This document shows positions 53,238 to 62,293 of a stretch of DNA of 64,000 bases, piece after piece (the first letter of the stretch is position 1; each line of letters opens with the position of its first letter). This DNA comes from Clostridiaceae bacterium (lineage in GTDB: Bacteria; Bacillota; Clostridia; Lachnospirales; Lachnospiraceae): positions 1 to 64,000 of the forward strand of contig CAJTGE010000005.1 in assembly GCA_910575795.1 (NCBI GenBank), given 5' to 3'. Made by a program: the position numbers and the translations under genes. The notes beneath the pieces were generated by a model. It was not told where the DNA came from, ran no database searches, and saw nothing but the letters and a program-made list of their open reading frames with translations.

Positions 53238-54670
53238 TCGCGATTCTTTTAAATGATGATTCCTTTGAGCAGGATATACGCGAGCTTTTGATGGCCTTTT
53301 TTCCGGGCGAGACGTTCACCCATAAGGAAGAGGAGGCCGGACAGGCCCGCCTGTGCTTTACTGGGCGCCGGGCAGGAGAGAGGGGAGAATGGTTTGAAAT
53401 GACGCTGGGAGATGCGCATTTCGCGACCATCCGCCCCGATTTTTCGGATCGCACGCAGGCGAAAAATGAGATCAAGCGTTCCCTGTACAGGCTCCTCTGC
53501 AGCCTGACCGAAAGAAAGCTTCCCTGGGGATCGCTGACCGGGATCCGCCCGGCCAAGATCGCCACGGCAAAGCTGGCAGAGGGGTATGGCGCGGATTTTA
53601 TCCGCGATTATATGAAGGAAACGTATTATGCAAGCGACGGGAAGATCGGGCTTTGTATCGATGTGGCGGAGCGGGAGCGGGAGATCTTAAAGCGTGTGGA
53701 TTATCAGAAGGGCTACAGCCTGTATGTGGGCATTCCGTTCTGCCCGGCCACCTGCCTGTACTGCTCTTTTACCTCGTTCCCGATTGAGAAATGGAAAGGG
53801 AAGACGCATCTCTATTTAGAGGCGCTGTTCCGTGAGATGGATTATGTGGCGGGACGGATGAAGGGAAAGCCGCTGGATTCCGTCTATTTCGGGGGCGGGA
53901 CGCCGACGTCCTTAAGCGCGGAGGATTTGCACGCGGTTCTTTGCAGGGTAAAGTCAGTCTTCCCGGCGCAGGAGGCGCGCGAGTTTACGGTGGAAGCCGG
54001 CCGGCCGGACAGCATCACGCGGGAAAAGCTTACGGTGTTAAAAAACCACGGCGTCACGCGCATTTCCATCAATCCGCAGACGATGAAGCAGGAGACGCTT
54101 GATCTCATCGGACGCCGCCACAGTGTGCAGGAGGTTAAGGATACGTTTCACCTAGCGCGTGAGATGGGGTTTGACAACATCAATATGGATGTGATTGTGG
54201 GCCTGCCGGGGGAGACGCCGGACGATGTGCGGCATACCATGGAGGAGATCCGGGCCCTGGGGCCGGACAGCTTAACCGTGCATTCCCTGGCCGTAAAGCG
54301 CGCGGCGCGCCTGAATATCGAAAAGGAGCGCTACAGCGGCTTTAAGCCGGAGAATACGCAGGAGATGATAGAGACAACGGCGCGGTGTGCAAAAGAGATG
54401 GGGATGTCCCCCTATTACCTGTACCGCCAGAAAAATATGGCCGGAAATTTTGAGAACGTCGGCTACGCGCTCCCGGGCAAGGAATGCATTTACAATATCC
54501 TGATCATGGAGGAGAAACAGCCAATCATGGGCTGCGGCGCGGGCACGACGACAAAGATGGTTTATCCGGACCGGGACCGCATTGAGCGGGCGGAGAACGT
54601 GAAGGAGGTCGGTCAGTACATAGAGCGGATCGACGAGATGATAGAGCGCAAGGAGCGGCTGTTCAGATAA
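53234..54670 (+). CDS. hemZ: Coproporphyrinogen dehydrogenase HemZ-type radical SAM protein
   Basis: This 478-residue protein has an N-terminal domain of about 160 residues, then a radical SAM core with GIPFCPATCLYCSFTS (CxxxCxxC cluster) near 170 and FGGGTPTSLS near 218. The length and N-terminal extension are those of HemZ in Firmicutes. True coproporphyrinogen oxidation is not proven for all members; many Clostridia with this gene lack a complete haem pathway, so a haem-binding or other radical role is possible. It is coupled to the preceding gene by an ATGA overlap. Confidence 0.85.
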   Translation: MIAILLNDDSFEQDIRELLMAFFPGETFTHKEEEAGQARLCFTGRRAGERGEWFEMTLGDAHFATIRPDFSDRTQAKNEIKRSLYRLLCSLTERKLPWGSLTGIRPAKIATAKLAEGYGADFIRDYMKETYYASDGKIGLCIDVAEREREILKRVDYQKGYSLYVGIPFCPATCLYCSFTSFPIEKWKGKTHLYLEALFREMDYVAGRMKGKPLDSVYFGGGTPTSLSAEDLHAVLCRVKSVFPAQEAREFTVEAGRPDSITREKLTVLKNHGVTRISINPQTMKQETLDLIGRRHSVQEVKDTFHLAREMGFDNINMDVIVGLPGETPDDVRHTMEEIRALGPDSLTVHSLAVKRAARLNIEKERYSGFKPENTQEMIETTARCAKEMGMSPYYLYRQKNMAGNFENVGYALPGKECIYNILIMEEKQPIMGCGAGTTTKMVYPDRDRIERAENVKEVGQYIERIDEMIERKERLFR

Positions 54671-54704
54671 CGGGCGTATCCGGTATTGTGATAAGGAGCA
54701 GGCT

Positions 54705-55970
54705 ATGGCATTGAAGAAAAAACCGGTGACAGGAATGAAGGATATCCTGCCCGCAGAGATGGAGCTGAGAGACTATGTGCTGAATATCATCAGGGAGACG
54801 TACAAAAGCTTTGGCTTTTCCCTGATTGAGACGCCCTGCGTGGAGCACATCGCAAATCTGACAAGCAAGCAGGGCGGGGACAATGAAAAGCTGATTTTCC
54901 GCATCTTAAAGCGGGGGGAGAAATTGAAGCTCGATACGGCAAAGGACGAGGCGGATCTGGTGGACGAGGGGCTGCGCTATGATCTGACCGTGCCGCTGTG
55001 CCGCTACTTTGCCAACAACGCGGCGAACCTGCCGTCCCCCTTTAAGGCGCTGCAGATCGGAAGCGTATGGCGCGCCGACCGTCCGCAAAAAGGGAGGTTC
55101 AGGCAGTTTGTGCAGTGCGATATCGACGTGCTGGGCGACGCGGGCAATCAGGTGGAGATCGAGGCGATCCTGGCCATCACGACAGCGCTCACGCGCATCT
55201 GCCCCGACAAGGCGTACACGGTGCGCATCAATGACCGGGCGATCTTAAAGGGCATGGCGGATTACAGCGGCTTTTCGGAGAGCGATACGGATAAGGTGTT
55301 TATTACCCTTGACAAGATGGACAAGATCGGCTTAGACGGCGTTAAGGATGAGCTTTTAGAGCTCGGCTACGCGCCGGAGGCGGTGGAGACGTACACGAAG
55401 CTTTTGTCCTCGCTGGGAAACGGGCCGGATGCGGTCCGGGACCTGGGCCAGACGCTTTCCGGCGTCATGGATCCGGAGCGGGCGGAGAATCTCGCGTATA
55501 TCATGGATACGGTGCGGGATGTGTCGGATATCCGCTTTGGCCTGGAGTTCGACCCGACCCTGGTGCGCGGCATGGGCTATTATACGGGAACGATCTTTGA
55601 GGTGTCCATGGAGGGCTTTGGCGGCTCCGTGGCGGGCGGCGGCCGTTATGACCGCCTGATCGGCAAATTTACCGGCGTGGAAACGCCGGCGTGCGGCTTT
55701 TCCATCGGTTTTGAGCGGATCATCACCATCCTGATGGACAGCGGCTTTCAGATTCCCGGTTCCGTGGGGAAAAAGGCATTTCTCTATGAAAAGGGGATCG
55801 GCGGCGAGCGCTTTAAGGAGGTCTTAAAGGCGGCCCAGAAGGAACGGGCGTCAGGCGTGCGCGTGCTGGTGGCGCAGATGAACAAGAACAGGAAATTCCA
55901 GAAGGAACAGCTTTTAAAAGAGGGGTATGAGGAATTCGTGGAATTTTACCGCGAGGCCCTGAAACAGTGA
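54705..55970 (+). CDS. hisS: Histidyl-tRNA synthetase
   Basis: This 421-residue class II synthetase has motif 2 (VWRADRPQKGRFRQF) near 113, the histidine-specific LVRGMGYYTGTIFE near 285, motif 3 (GFSIGFERI) near 333, and an anticodon-binding domain at the C-terminus. It charges tRNA-His. An AAGGAG site precedes the ATG. No T-box leader is present in the 34-base gap, so expression follows the relA-hemZ transcript. Confidence 0.95.
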   Translation: MALKKKPVTGMKDILPAEMELRDYVLNIIRETYKSFGFSLIETPCVEHIANLTSKQGGDNEKLIFRILKRGEKLKLDTAKDEADLVDEGLRYDLTVPLCRYFANNAANLPSPFKALQIGSVWRADRPQKGRFRQFVQCDIDVLGDAGNQVEIEAILAITTALTRICPDKAYTVRINDRAILKGMADYSGFSESDTDKVFITLDKMDKIGLDGVKDELLELGYAPEAVETYTKLLSSLGNGPDAVRDLGQTLSGVMDPERAENLAYIMDTVRDVSDIRFGLEFDPTLVRGMGYYTGTIFEVSMEGFGGSVAGGGRYDRLIGKFTGVETPACGFSIGFERIITILMDSGFQIPGSVGKKAFLYEKGIGGERFKEVLKAAQKERASGVRVLVAQMNKNRKFQKEQLLKEGYEEFVEFYREALKQ

Positions 55971-56036
55971 GAGAAGGAATTTGGAACGTTATTTCTGGAT
56001 CATTCTTTAAGGAATTGAAGCGGAGGTACAGGGCGG

Positions 56037-56068
56037 GAACTGTACAGAAATAACTTCTGCACAGTTTC
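56037..56068. repeat. Imperfect hairpin between hisS and aspS
   Basis: GAACTGTACAGAA pairs with TTCTGCACAGTTTC with one mismatch and a one-base bulge. The arm resembles the outer edge of the 49589-49746 element. The 139-base gap contains no T-box motif (no AGGGTGG-like sequence seen). Confidence 0.5.
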
Positions 56069-56109
56069 TTATCTGTGCGGTTACGAATCAAAATCAGGAG
56101 GAACATAAA

Positions 56110-57906
56110 ATGGCAGAATCAATGGCAGGACTTAAGCGCTCCCATCGCTGCGCGGAGCTGTCCGCGGCCGATATCGGCGGGACGGCGACCGTCATGGGAT
56201 GGGTGCAGAAGAGCAGGAACAAGGGAGGCATTATTTTTGTCGATGTCCGGGATCGGTCCGGCATCGTGCAGGTGATATTCGAGGAGACTGACTGCGGGGC
56301 GGAGAGCTTTAAAAAGGCGGAACGCTTAAGGAGCGAGTTTGTCGTGGCCGTGACCGGGCGTGTGGAGGCCCGTTCCGGCGCGGTAAATGAGAACTTAAAG
56401 ACCGGCGCGATCGAGGTGCGCGCGGCTTCCCTGCGCATCCTTTCCGAATCCGAGACGCCGCCCTTCCCGATCGAGGAGCATTCAAAGACAAAGGAGGAGC
56501 TGCGCTTAAAATACCGCTTTCTGGACTTGAGAAGGCCGGATCTGCAGCGAAATCTGATGACAAGGAGCCGCGTGGCGATCCTGACGCGCGCGTTCCTGGC
56601 AGAAGAGGGATTTTTGGAGATCGAGACTCCGACGCTGATTAAGAGCACGCCGGAAGGGGCCAGGGACTATCTGGTGCCCAGCCGCGTCCATCCCGGAAGC
56701 TTTTACGCGCTCCCGCAGTCCCCGCAGCTTTTAAAGCAGCTCTTAATGTGCTCCGGCTATGACCGCTACTTCCAGATCGCCCGCTGCTACAGGGACGAGG
56801 ATCTGCGCGCGGACCGCCAGCCGGAATTTACCCAGATCGACATGGAGCTCTCCTTTGTGGATGTGGAGGACGTGCTGGATGTGAATGAAAGGCTGTTACA
56901 GAAGCTGTTTAAGGAGATCTGCGGCTATGATCTGAAGCTTCCGATTCAGAGGATGACCTGGCGCGAGGCCATGGACCGCTTTGGCTCAGACAAGCCGGAT
57001 CTGCGCTTTGGCATGGAGCTTCGCAACGTATCAGGCGTTGTAAAGGGCTGCGAATTCGCCGTGTTTAAGGGAGCGCTTGAAAACGGCGGTTCCGTCCGCG
57101 GCATCAATGCAAAGGGCCAGGGCGGCATGCCCAGAAAGAAGATCGACCATCTGGTTGATTACGCAAAGGACTTCGGGGCCAAAGGGCTTGCCTGGCTGTC
57201 CGTGCAGGCGGACGGAAGCTATAAATCGTCATTTGCAAAGTTCATGGCCGAGGAGGAGCTCTCCGCTCTTGTGTCCGCCATGGACGGACAGCCGGGCGAT
57301 CTGCTCCTGTTCGCGGCCGACAAGGACAAGGTCGTGTTCGACGTCCTTGGGAACCTGCGTTTAGAGCTTGCGAGGCAGCTTGATCTTTTGAAAAAGGACG
57401 ACTACCGCTTCCTGTGGGTGACGGAGTTCCCGCTTCTCGAGTATTCGGAGGAGGACGGCCGCTATGTGGCCATGCATCATCCGTTTACCATGCCCATGGA
57501 GGAGGATCTGCCGCTACTGGATACCGATCCGGGCGCGGTGCGCGCGAAGGCGTATGATATCGTGCTGAACGGTACGGAGATGGGCGGCGGTTCGGTCCGC
57601 ATCCATCAGGCGGATATCCAGTCCAGGATGTTTGAGGTTCTCGGCTTCACAAAGGAAGCGGCCGCGGAGCAGTTCGGCTTTTTGCTGGAAGCGTTTAAAT
57701 ACGGCGTGCCGCCCCACGCGGGCCTTGCCTACGGCCTGGACCGCATGGTGATGCTTATGGTGGGCGCGGACAGCATCCGCGACGTGATCGCCTTCCCCAA
57801 GGTAAAGGACGCCTCCTGCCTGATGATGGAAGCGCCCGCGCCGGTTGAGGAAAAGCAGCTTGCGGAGCTGGGAATTGAGGTTTCCGAAGAGGAAGAGGGC
57901 AAATAA
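56110..57906 (+). CDS. aspS: Aspartyl-tRNA synthetase (bacterial type)
   Basis: This 598-residue protein has an N-terminal OB fold (MGWVQKSRNKGGIIFVDVRD near 35), the class II core with RYFQIARCYRDEDLRADRQPE near 220 split by the bacterial GAD insertion (about 290-420), and motif 3 AGLAYGLDRMVML near 540. AGGAGG precedes the ATG by 8 bases. It charges tRNA-Asp. A strong terminator follows. Confidence 0.95.
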   Translation: MAESMAGLKRSHRCAELSAADIGGTATVMGWVQKSRNKGGIIFVDVRDRSGIVQVIFEETDCGAESFKKAERLRSEFVVAVTGRVEARSGAVNENLKTGAIEVRAASLRILSESETPPFPIEEHSKTKEELRLKYRFLDLRRPDLQRNLMTRSRVAILTRAFLAEEGFLEIETPTLIKSTPEGARDYLVPSRVHPGSFYALPQSPQLLKQLLMCSGYDRYFQIARCYRDEDLRADRQPEFTQIDMELSFVDVEDVLDVNERLLQKLFKEICGYDLKLPIQRMTWREAMDRFGSDKPDLRFGMELRNVSGVVKGCEFAVFKGALENGGSVRGINAKGQGGMPRKKIDHLVDYAKDFGAKGLAWLSVQADGSYKSSFAKFMAEEELSALVSAMDGQPGDLLLFAADKDKVVFDVLGNLRLELARQLDLLKKDDYRFLWVTEFPLLEYSEEDGRYVAMHHPFTMPMEEDLPLLDTDPGAVRAKAYDIVLNGTEMGGGSVRIHQADIQSRMFEVLGFTKEAAAEQFGFLLEAFKYGVPPHAGLAYGLDRMVMLMVGADSIRDVIAFPKVKDASCLMMEAPAPVEEKQLAELGIEVSEEEEGK

Positions 57907-57962
57907 ACGAAGCTGTTAAGGGTATAGGAACGACGGCGCTGTGAACCGCATAACAGAGCTTT

Positions 57963-58015
57963 GCTCCGGGCAGGGAGAGATGCAGACGCATTCCCTCTTT
58001 GTCCGGAGCTTTTTT
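57963..58015 (+). terminator. Terminator of aspS
   Basis: GCTCCGGGC..AGGGA (57963-57976) pairs with TCCCT..GTCCGGAGC (ending 58009), followed by TTTTTT. It lies 57 bases after the stop. Confidence 0.88.
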
Positions 58016-58049
58016 GTTTACTCAGAGAAGAATTCAACGTTATTTCTGA

Positions 58050-58132
58050 TAACAGTTCAGACAGCCTGAACTGTTACGGCATCTGCCGCGTTTTCGTACG
58101 GTCAGCGCAGCAGGTGCGCTGACCTACCTGAA
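58050..58132. repeat. Short palindromic repeats, copy 3 of 4, plus a second hairpin
   Basis: TAACAGTTCAG (58050-58060) pairs with CTGAACTGTTA (58066-58076). A second hairpin, GTCAGCGCA...TGCGCTGAC, lies near 58099-58121, and a further CCTGAACTGT copy near 58125. They sit between the convergent aspS and histidine-kinase genes. Confidence 0.7.
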
Positions 58133-58155
58133 CTGTCACTATTTCTGCACAGCCC

Positions 58156-59712
58156 CTAACAATCCAGCGTAAACCAGAATTCCACTCCATTCTCCCGGTT
58201 TCTCACGCCATACGCCTTGTGATGGGACTCCATGATCGCCTTGACAATGGAAAGCCCGATCCCGCTCCCTCCGTACTCCCTTGTCCGGGCCTTGTCCACC
58301 TTATAAAACTTGGTCCAGATTCTGGGAAGATCGTCCTCCGGAATGGGAAGGCCCGTATTAAAGACCGATACGAGGACTTCGCGTTTTCCATCCCTTTCCC
58401 GCGCGTCCGTCCGGATTTCGATGCGTTTTTCGCCGTCCGCATGGTTGATGGCATTTGTGACATAATTCGTCACCACTTCTTCGATCTTAAACTCATCCCC
58501 CCAGACATAAAGCGGCCCGGCGCAGGAAAAGTCCACGCCAATACCCTTCTGCTTTAAGAGCAGGCCGGACGATGTAAGAATGCCGTTTATCAGCTCTATC
58601 AAATCAAAGCGCTCCATGGAAGCCTGCTCATTGCCGAATTCCAGCGCCGTGAGGGTGAGGAGCTGCCTGACCATCTGATTCATCTTGCCCGCCTCGTCCA
58701 CAATGACGCCGCAGTAATAATCGCGGCTCTCCTTATCATCGCCCATGCCCTCGACCAGGCCCTCCGCATAGCCCTGAATCAGGGCGATAGGCGTTTTGAG
58801 CTCATGGGAGACATTGGCAATAAAATCCTTTCTCATCTCGTCGATCTGCGTCTTCTTTTCGATGTCAAGCTGAAGCTGGTTATTGGCTGATTTCAGCTCC
58901 CCGATCGTCTCCTTTAACTGATCGGAGAGGACATTCATGCTGTTCCCCAGTATATCAATCTCTTCCGTCGAATGCCTGGACGGCACATATTTTGCCTCAA
59001 AATCAAGCTGCGACATCTTTTCCGAGAGCTGTGACAGACGGTGGATCGGCGCTGTGATGCGTTTGGTAATAAAATAGAGGATCAGGCTGCCGCTCAGAAT
59101 GACGAATAGCCCCACCCACATCAGAAAACGGTTGGAGATCGAAGCGCTCTCCCGGATACTCTCTAACGGGGTTCTCATAATAAAAATCGTCCGGTTGTCG
59201 GAAAAAAAGCCCCAGCTCTCGAGATAAAAGGTCTTGCTGCGCGGATCAAAGGTTTTCTGAATCATATAATTGTCATGCTCGCGCAGGATTTCCCGCAGGT
59301 AGGCGTCATAGCCCACGATATACTGGCGCACGCGCTCGCGCAGCATGTCAATATCGCGCGAGGAAGAAACCATGGCCGTATCCTGCATGCTGTCATAGAT
59401 GAGCAGCGTGATATTGGACCGCTCGCGCATCTGGAGGATCGTGTCAGATAAGCGCTTCGCCTCCTGCTCTCCGGAAAGCGGGGCGTCACCATTCAGCTCC
59501 CCCTCCGCCTCACTTAGGGCCTTTTCCCCCTCTGCCTGCTGTTCCCTTAAAATCGCGTCGATCGCGTGATAACCATTCTCCAGGATCCGGATCTTATAAT
59601 TCTGGTAATACGACTCCAGGAACCAGTTGTTAATACACCAGACCGCGCCGACGGACAGCGCCATGAGGCTGACAAAAATGATGGTAAACCGGGAGCGGAT
59701 CGAGGACTTCAT
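58156..59712 (-). CDS. Membrane sensor histidine kinase
   Basis: This 518-residue protein has two membrane helices (about 8-30 and 193-215) around a PAS/Cache-like extracytoplasmic domain, a HAMP domain (about 215-268), a short coiled coil, then HisKA with FIANVSHELKTPIALIQGY near 300 (phospho-His) and HATPase with NYVTNAINHA and YGGSGIGLSIVK. It senses an envelope signal and phosphorylates the regulator encoded just upstream, whose stop codon it overlaps by 4 bases. The target genes are unknown; the pair resembles VanRS/YycFG-type systems. Confidence 0.9.
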   Translation of the reverse strand: MKSSIRSRFTIIFVSLMALSVGAVWCINNWFLESYYQNYKIRILENGYHAIDAILREQQAEGEKALSEAEGELNGDAPLSGEQEAKRLSDTILQMRERSNITLLIYDSMQDTAMVSSSRDIDMLRERVRQYIVGYDAYLREILREHDNYMIQKTFDPRSKTFYLESWGFFSDNRTIFIMRTPLESIRESASISNRFLMWVGLFVILSGSLILYFITKRITAPIHRLSQLSEKMSQLDFEAKYVPSRHSTEEIDILGNSMNVLSDQLKETIGELKSANNQLQLDIEKKTQIDEMRKDFIANVSHELKTPIALIQGYAEGLVEGMGDDKESRDYYCGVIVDEAGKMNQMVRQLLTLTALEFGNEQASMERFDLIELINGILTSSGLLLKQKGIGVDFSCAGPLYVWGDEFKIEEVVTNYVTNAINHADGEKRIEIRTDARERDGKREVLVSVFNTGLPIPEDDLPRIWTKFYKVDKARTREYGGSGIGLSIVKAIMESHHKAYGVRNRENGVEFWFTLDC

Positions 59713-60386
59713 TCCGTCACCTCAAACTTATAGCCCATACCCCAGATCGTCTTGATATACTCTCCCTTTGCGCCGAGCTTGCTGCGCAGCTTTTTGACAT
59801 GGGTGTCAATGGTTCTGGCATCGCCAAAATAATCGTAGTTCCAGACATTATTGAGAATCTTCTCCCTGGATAATGCGATTCCCTGGTTCTCCGCAAAATA
59901 TGTCATGAGCTCGAACTCCTTGTAGCTCAGATCCACGGGCGCGCCGTCCACCATGACCTGATGAGCCGTCTTGTCGATCTCGATGCCCCCCGCGCGCAGG
60001 ATATCCTGCGAAACCGCGCTGCTCCGGCGCAGTATAGCCTCCACCCGCGCCACCAGGATCTTGGGGCTGAAGGGCTTGGAGATATACTCGTCCACTCCCA
60101 GCCTAAACCCCTGCAGCTCGTCGCTCTCCTCCCCGCGGGCTGTCAGCATAAGGACCGGGATCTGGGAATACTTGCGGATCGTTTTTAAGACCTCCCAGCC
60201 GTCTAGCTTTGGCATCATCACATCCAGGAGGACCAGCGCGATATCCTTTTGTTCAAAAAAACGATCAAGCGCCTCCTCGCCGTCGGCGGCCTCCACCACG
60301 GAAAAGCCCTTGATGGAGAGGAAATCGCGCACCAGCTTGCGCATTCTGGCTTCGTCGTCTACTACTAAAATTTTTAAACCTTCCAT
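59709..60386 (-). CDS. OmpR/PhoB-family response regulator
   Basis: This 225-residue protein starts at the ATG at 60386, after TGAGGT; an ATG five codons upstream precedes the site. The receiver domain has the acidic pair in LVVDDEARM, the phospho-acceptor Asp in LVLLDVMMPKLDGWEV near 53, and the conserved Lys in YISKPFSPK near 104. The C-terminal winged helix ends with ARTIDTHVKKLRSKLG. It binds DNA as a phosphorylated dimer. It is transcribed first, with the kinase translationally coupled behind it. Confidence 0.93.
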   Translation of the reverse strand: MEGLKILVVDDEARMRKLVRDFLSIKGFSVVEAADGEEALDRFFEQKDIALVLLDVMMPKLDGWEVLKTIRKYSQIPVLMLTARGEESDELQGFRLGVDEYISKPFSPKILVARVEAILRRSSAVSQDILRAGGIEIDKTAHQVMVDGAPVDLSYKEFELMTYFAENQGIALSREKILNNVWNYDYFGDARTIDTHVKKLRSKLGAKGEYIKTIWGMGYKFEVTE

Positions 60387-60574
60387 AAGATAATACCTCA
60401 ATGATTACTGTTTGGATAGTTGTTATGTGTTTTGGGTAGTTTTATTTTAGCAGATTATTGGGGGGGATTCCATAGGTTCACAGACATTTCACAAGTTTGG
60501 GGGGCGCGGTTGTTACTATCACGGATCAATGGCAGTTAGTTAAGCGGACGATTGCGGGATGTTGTTTATCGTGG

Positions 60575-60726
60575 GGAGGCCGCCGTCGCCAGCCCCTGTA
60601 TCCAACGGAACCCCGCTTCCGCTCGGAGAAAAGCGCAGCGGTACTAAGCTCGAAAAGACCTCGCTAAGTACCGGCGGTTTTCTACGGGTTCCTTATGGAT
60701 ACAGGAGCTGGCGACGGCTACGTTAT
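60575..60726 (+). repeat. Covarying-arm palindromic element, copy A (fullest copy)
   Basis: The arms GCCGTCGCCAGC..CTGTATCC (60582-60603) and their complement (60697-60718) differ internally only at a CC/GA pair. Inside are GGAACCC/GGGTTCC, a GAGAAAAGCGCAGCGG strand and a GTACT/AGTAC hairpin around AAGCTCGAAAAGACC. The flanks GGAGGCCGCC and GGCTACGTTA are shared with copy B. Confidence 0.88.
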
Positions 60727-60920
60727 CAGCGGGCCGGGAATCCGTTTCATCTCTCCGTAAGTCTTGTAATACCTTTATCTGGCACAGGCATAAATATCCT
60801 CTGCTTGAATTGTTGAATAGTATTATCATATATTAGCTCAACAAAAATTTAACTGTTATCACGTAAAAAGCGGATACCCCATTGTCTGAGGTATCCGCTC
60901 TGCTCACAGCACACATTCAA

Positions 60921-61252
60921 TCAAACTTTCAAATTCTCTATATTCTCTTTCGTGAGGCCAGTATATCGGATAATTTTTTCGACAGGTTCGCCATCTGATA
61001 TCATATTCCGGGCAATTCCCAGTTTAGCGTTCCGATCCGCATTATATAATGCCTGCGCCTCATCATGCCTTGCTTTTGTACGAAGTCTCTCTTTTTCACG
61101 GAACTCCGATGAAGCAGTAATCGTATAATAAGCATCAATCGCCTGACTCATAACCGGCGTCTCCATCTCTTTAATCTTCTCCAGTTCCTCTTCGCGATAT
61201 CCCAAAAAAAGGTTTGCTCCATAACATCAAAAATAAAATCTGCATAAAACAT
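60921..61252 (-). pseudogene. Remnant of an Rpn/PD-(D/E)XK nuclease-type transposase protein
   Basis: The reverse strand encodes FRMFYADFIFDVMEQTF, then a one-base loss in a T7 run near 61205-61211, then LGYREEELEKIKEMETPVMS to the stop. The last 30 residues (ARNMISDGEPVEKIIRYTGL) match the tail typical of recombination-promoting nuclease/transposase (Rpn, PDDEXK_2) proteins. Only the C-terminal third is present and the frame is broken, so it is not functional. The intact-looking 94-codon frame from TTG 61205 has no ribosome binding site. Confidence 0.6.
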
Positions 61253-61263
61253 CCGGAATAAAC

Positions 61264-61292
61264 TTGACAAAAAAGAGAAAAGAAAATATAAT
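61264..61292 (+). promoter_or_regulatory. Consensus-perfect sigma-A promoter
   Basis: TTGACA (61264-61269), a 17-base A-rich spacer and TATAAT (61287-61292) match the consensus at all twelve positions. It lies 127 bases before the NlpC/P60 start, so the transcript has a leader of about 120 bases. Confidence 0.92.
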
Positions 61293-61329
61293 AACAACGT
61301 AACATGATTTAACAATTATGTAACAATTA

Positions 61330-61370
61330 GAAAACAAAGTTTAACAGATACCCACTATCCCTTTGTTTTC
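61330..61370 (+). promoter_or_regulatory. Hairpin in the NlpC/P60 mRNA leader
   Basis: GAAAACAAAG (61330-61339) pairs perfectly with CTTTGTTTTC (61361-61370). The 21-base loop contains ACAGATACCCACTATCC. It may stabilise the transcript or act as a regulatory site. No known riboswitch class is recognised. Confidence 0.5.
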
Positions 61371-61418
61371 CAACAAATTTTAAACTGAATAAAGCAAATA
61401 TAAGTAAGGGGATTTTGA

Positions 61419-62159
61419 ATGAATTTTAATAAAACCAGGAAACAGTTAGGATTGTTCGTTATGTGTACCGCTTTTACAATGGCCGGCCATCAGGCGGCTT
61501 TTGCCGGCCCGGTGAACGGGATGGAGTGTGAGATGGTGGCAACCGTGGACAGAAGCGGCGTTTCGATTTACGCAGAAGAGGATGAGACATCATCCGTTGT
61601 TTCTATGGCGCAGTCAGGCGTTATCTACGATGTCCTGGAGGTGTGTGATGATAACTGGATTAAGGTAGCCTCACAGGGCATGGAGGGCTATGTCAGAGCG
61701 GACGGCGGCGTACAATTAATGGAAGTGGACGGGACGGAAGGCGAGTCTGATACGGATATGGGCGGGACGGCTGTCCGCCGGGAGGTTTCAGGCGACGCGC
61801 GGCGGCAGGATTTGGTTGATTACGCGCTTCAGTTTGTGGGAGGCCGTTACCGTTACGGCGGGAACGACCCGCATACCGGTGTTGACTGCTCCGGCTTTAC
61901 GAGATATGTCATGCAGAATGGAGCGGGCGTATCGCTCAGCCGTTCCTCAGGCTCCCAGGCGGCGCAGGGCAGAAGCATCAGCGCAGAGGAGATGAGGCCG
62001 GGCGATTTGATTTTTTATGGAAATGGCCGCGGCATCAATCATGTGGCGATGTACATAGGCGATGGACAGGTTGTTCACGCATCAACCGAGCGCACCGGGA
62101 TCAAGACTTCCCCGTGGAATTACCGCGCGCCGGTTAAGATTGTAGACGTATTGGGATAA
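61419..62159 (+). CDS. Secreted SH3-NlpC/P60 peptidoglycan hydrolase
   Basis: This 246-residue protein has a signal peptide (cleavage near FAG-PV at 31), a bacterial SH3 domain (about 38-100) and an NlpC/P60 domain (about 128-246). The catalytic Cys lies in GVDCSGFTRYV near 157, and the histidines in NHVAMYIGDGQ and VVHAS. It would cut the D-Glu to diamino-acid bond of stem peptides outside the cell. AAGGGG precedes the ATG. The consensus promoter predicts high expression. Confidence 0.9.
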   Translation: MNFNKTRKQLGLFVMCTAFTMAGHQAAFAGPVNGMECEMVATVDRSGVSIYAEEDETSSVVSMAQSGVIYDVLEVCDDNWIKVASQGMEGYVRADGGVQLMEVDGTEGESDTDMGGTAVRREVSGDARRQDLVDYALQFVGGRYRYGGNDPHTGVDCSGFTRYVMQNGAGVSLSRSSGSQAAQGRSISAEEMRPGDLIFYGNGRGINHVAMYIGDGQVVHASTERTGIKTSPWNYRAPVKIVDVLG

Positions 62160-62229
62160 GCCGAAAAATTCCTTCGCACAGCGGCGGGACAGGCTGTTTT
62201 AAATAACCAAAAATTTCATGCTGCCTCCT

Positions 62230-62258
62230 GTATATTTAGAGACGAAACCGCCATACTA
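62230..62258 (+). promoter_or_regulatory. Candidate forespore (sigma-G/sigma-F) promoter
   Basis: GTATA (62230-62234), a 17-base spacer and CATACTA (62252-62258) match the Bacillus/Clostridium sigma-G pattern GHATR-N17/18-CATDHTA at every position. It lies 35 bases before the ATG at 62294. No sigma-A hexamers compete nearby. Confidence 0.6.
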
Positions 62259-62293
62259 ACGGTGTAGTAAAAAATATTCAGGAGGTAATTTTT

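Noticed and set aside
55971-56109. T-box leader before aspS
   Set aside because: The gap is only 139 bases and lacks the T-box core and terminator/antiterminator pair; only a small hairpin is present.
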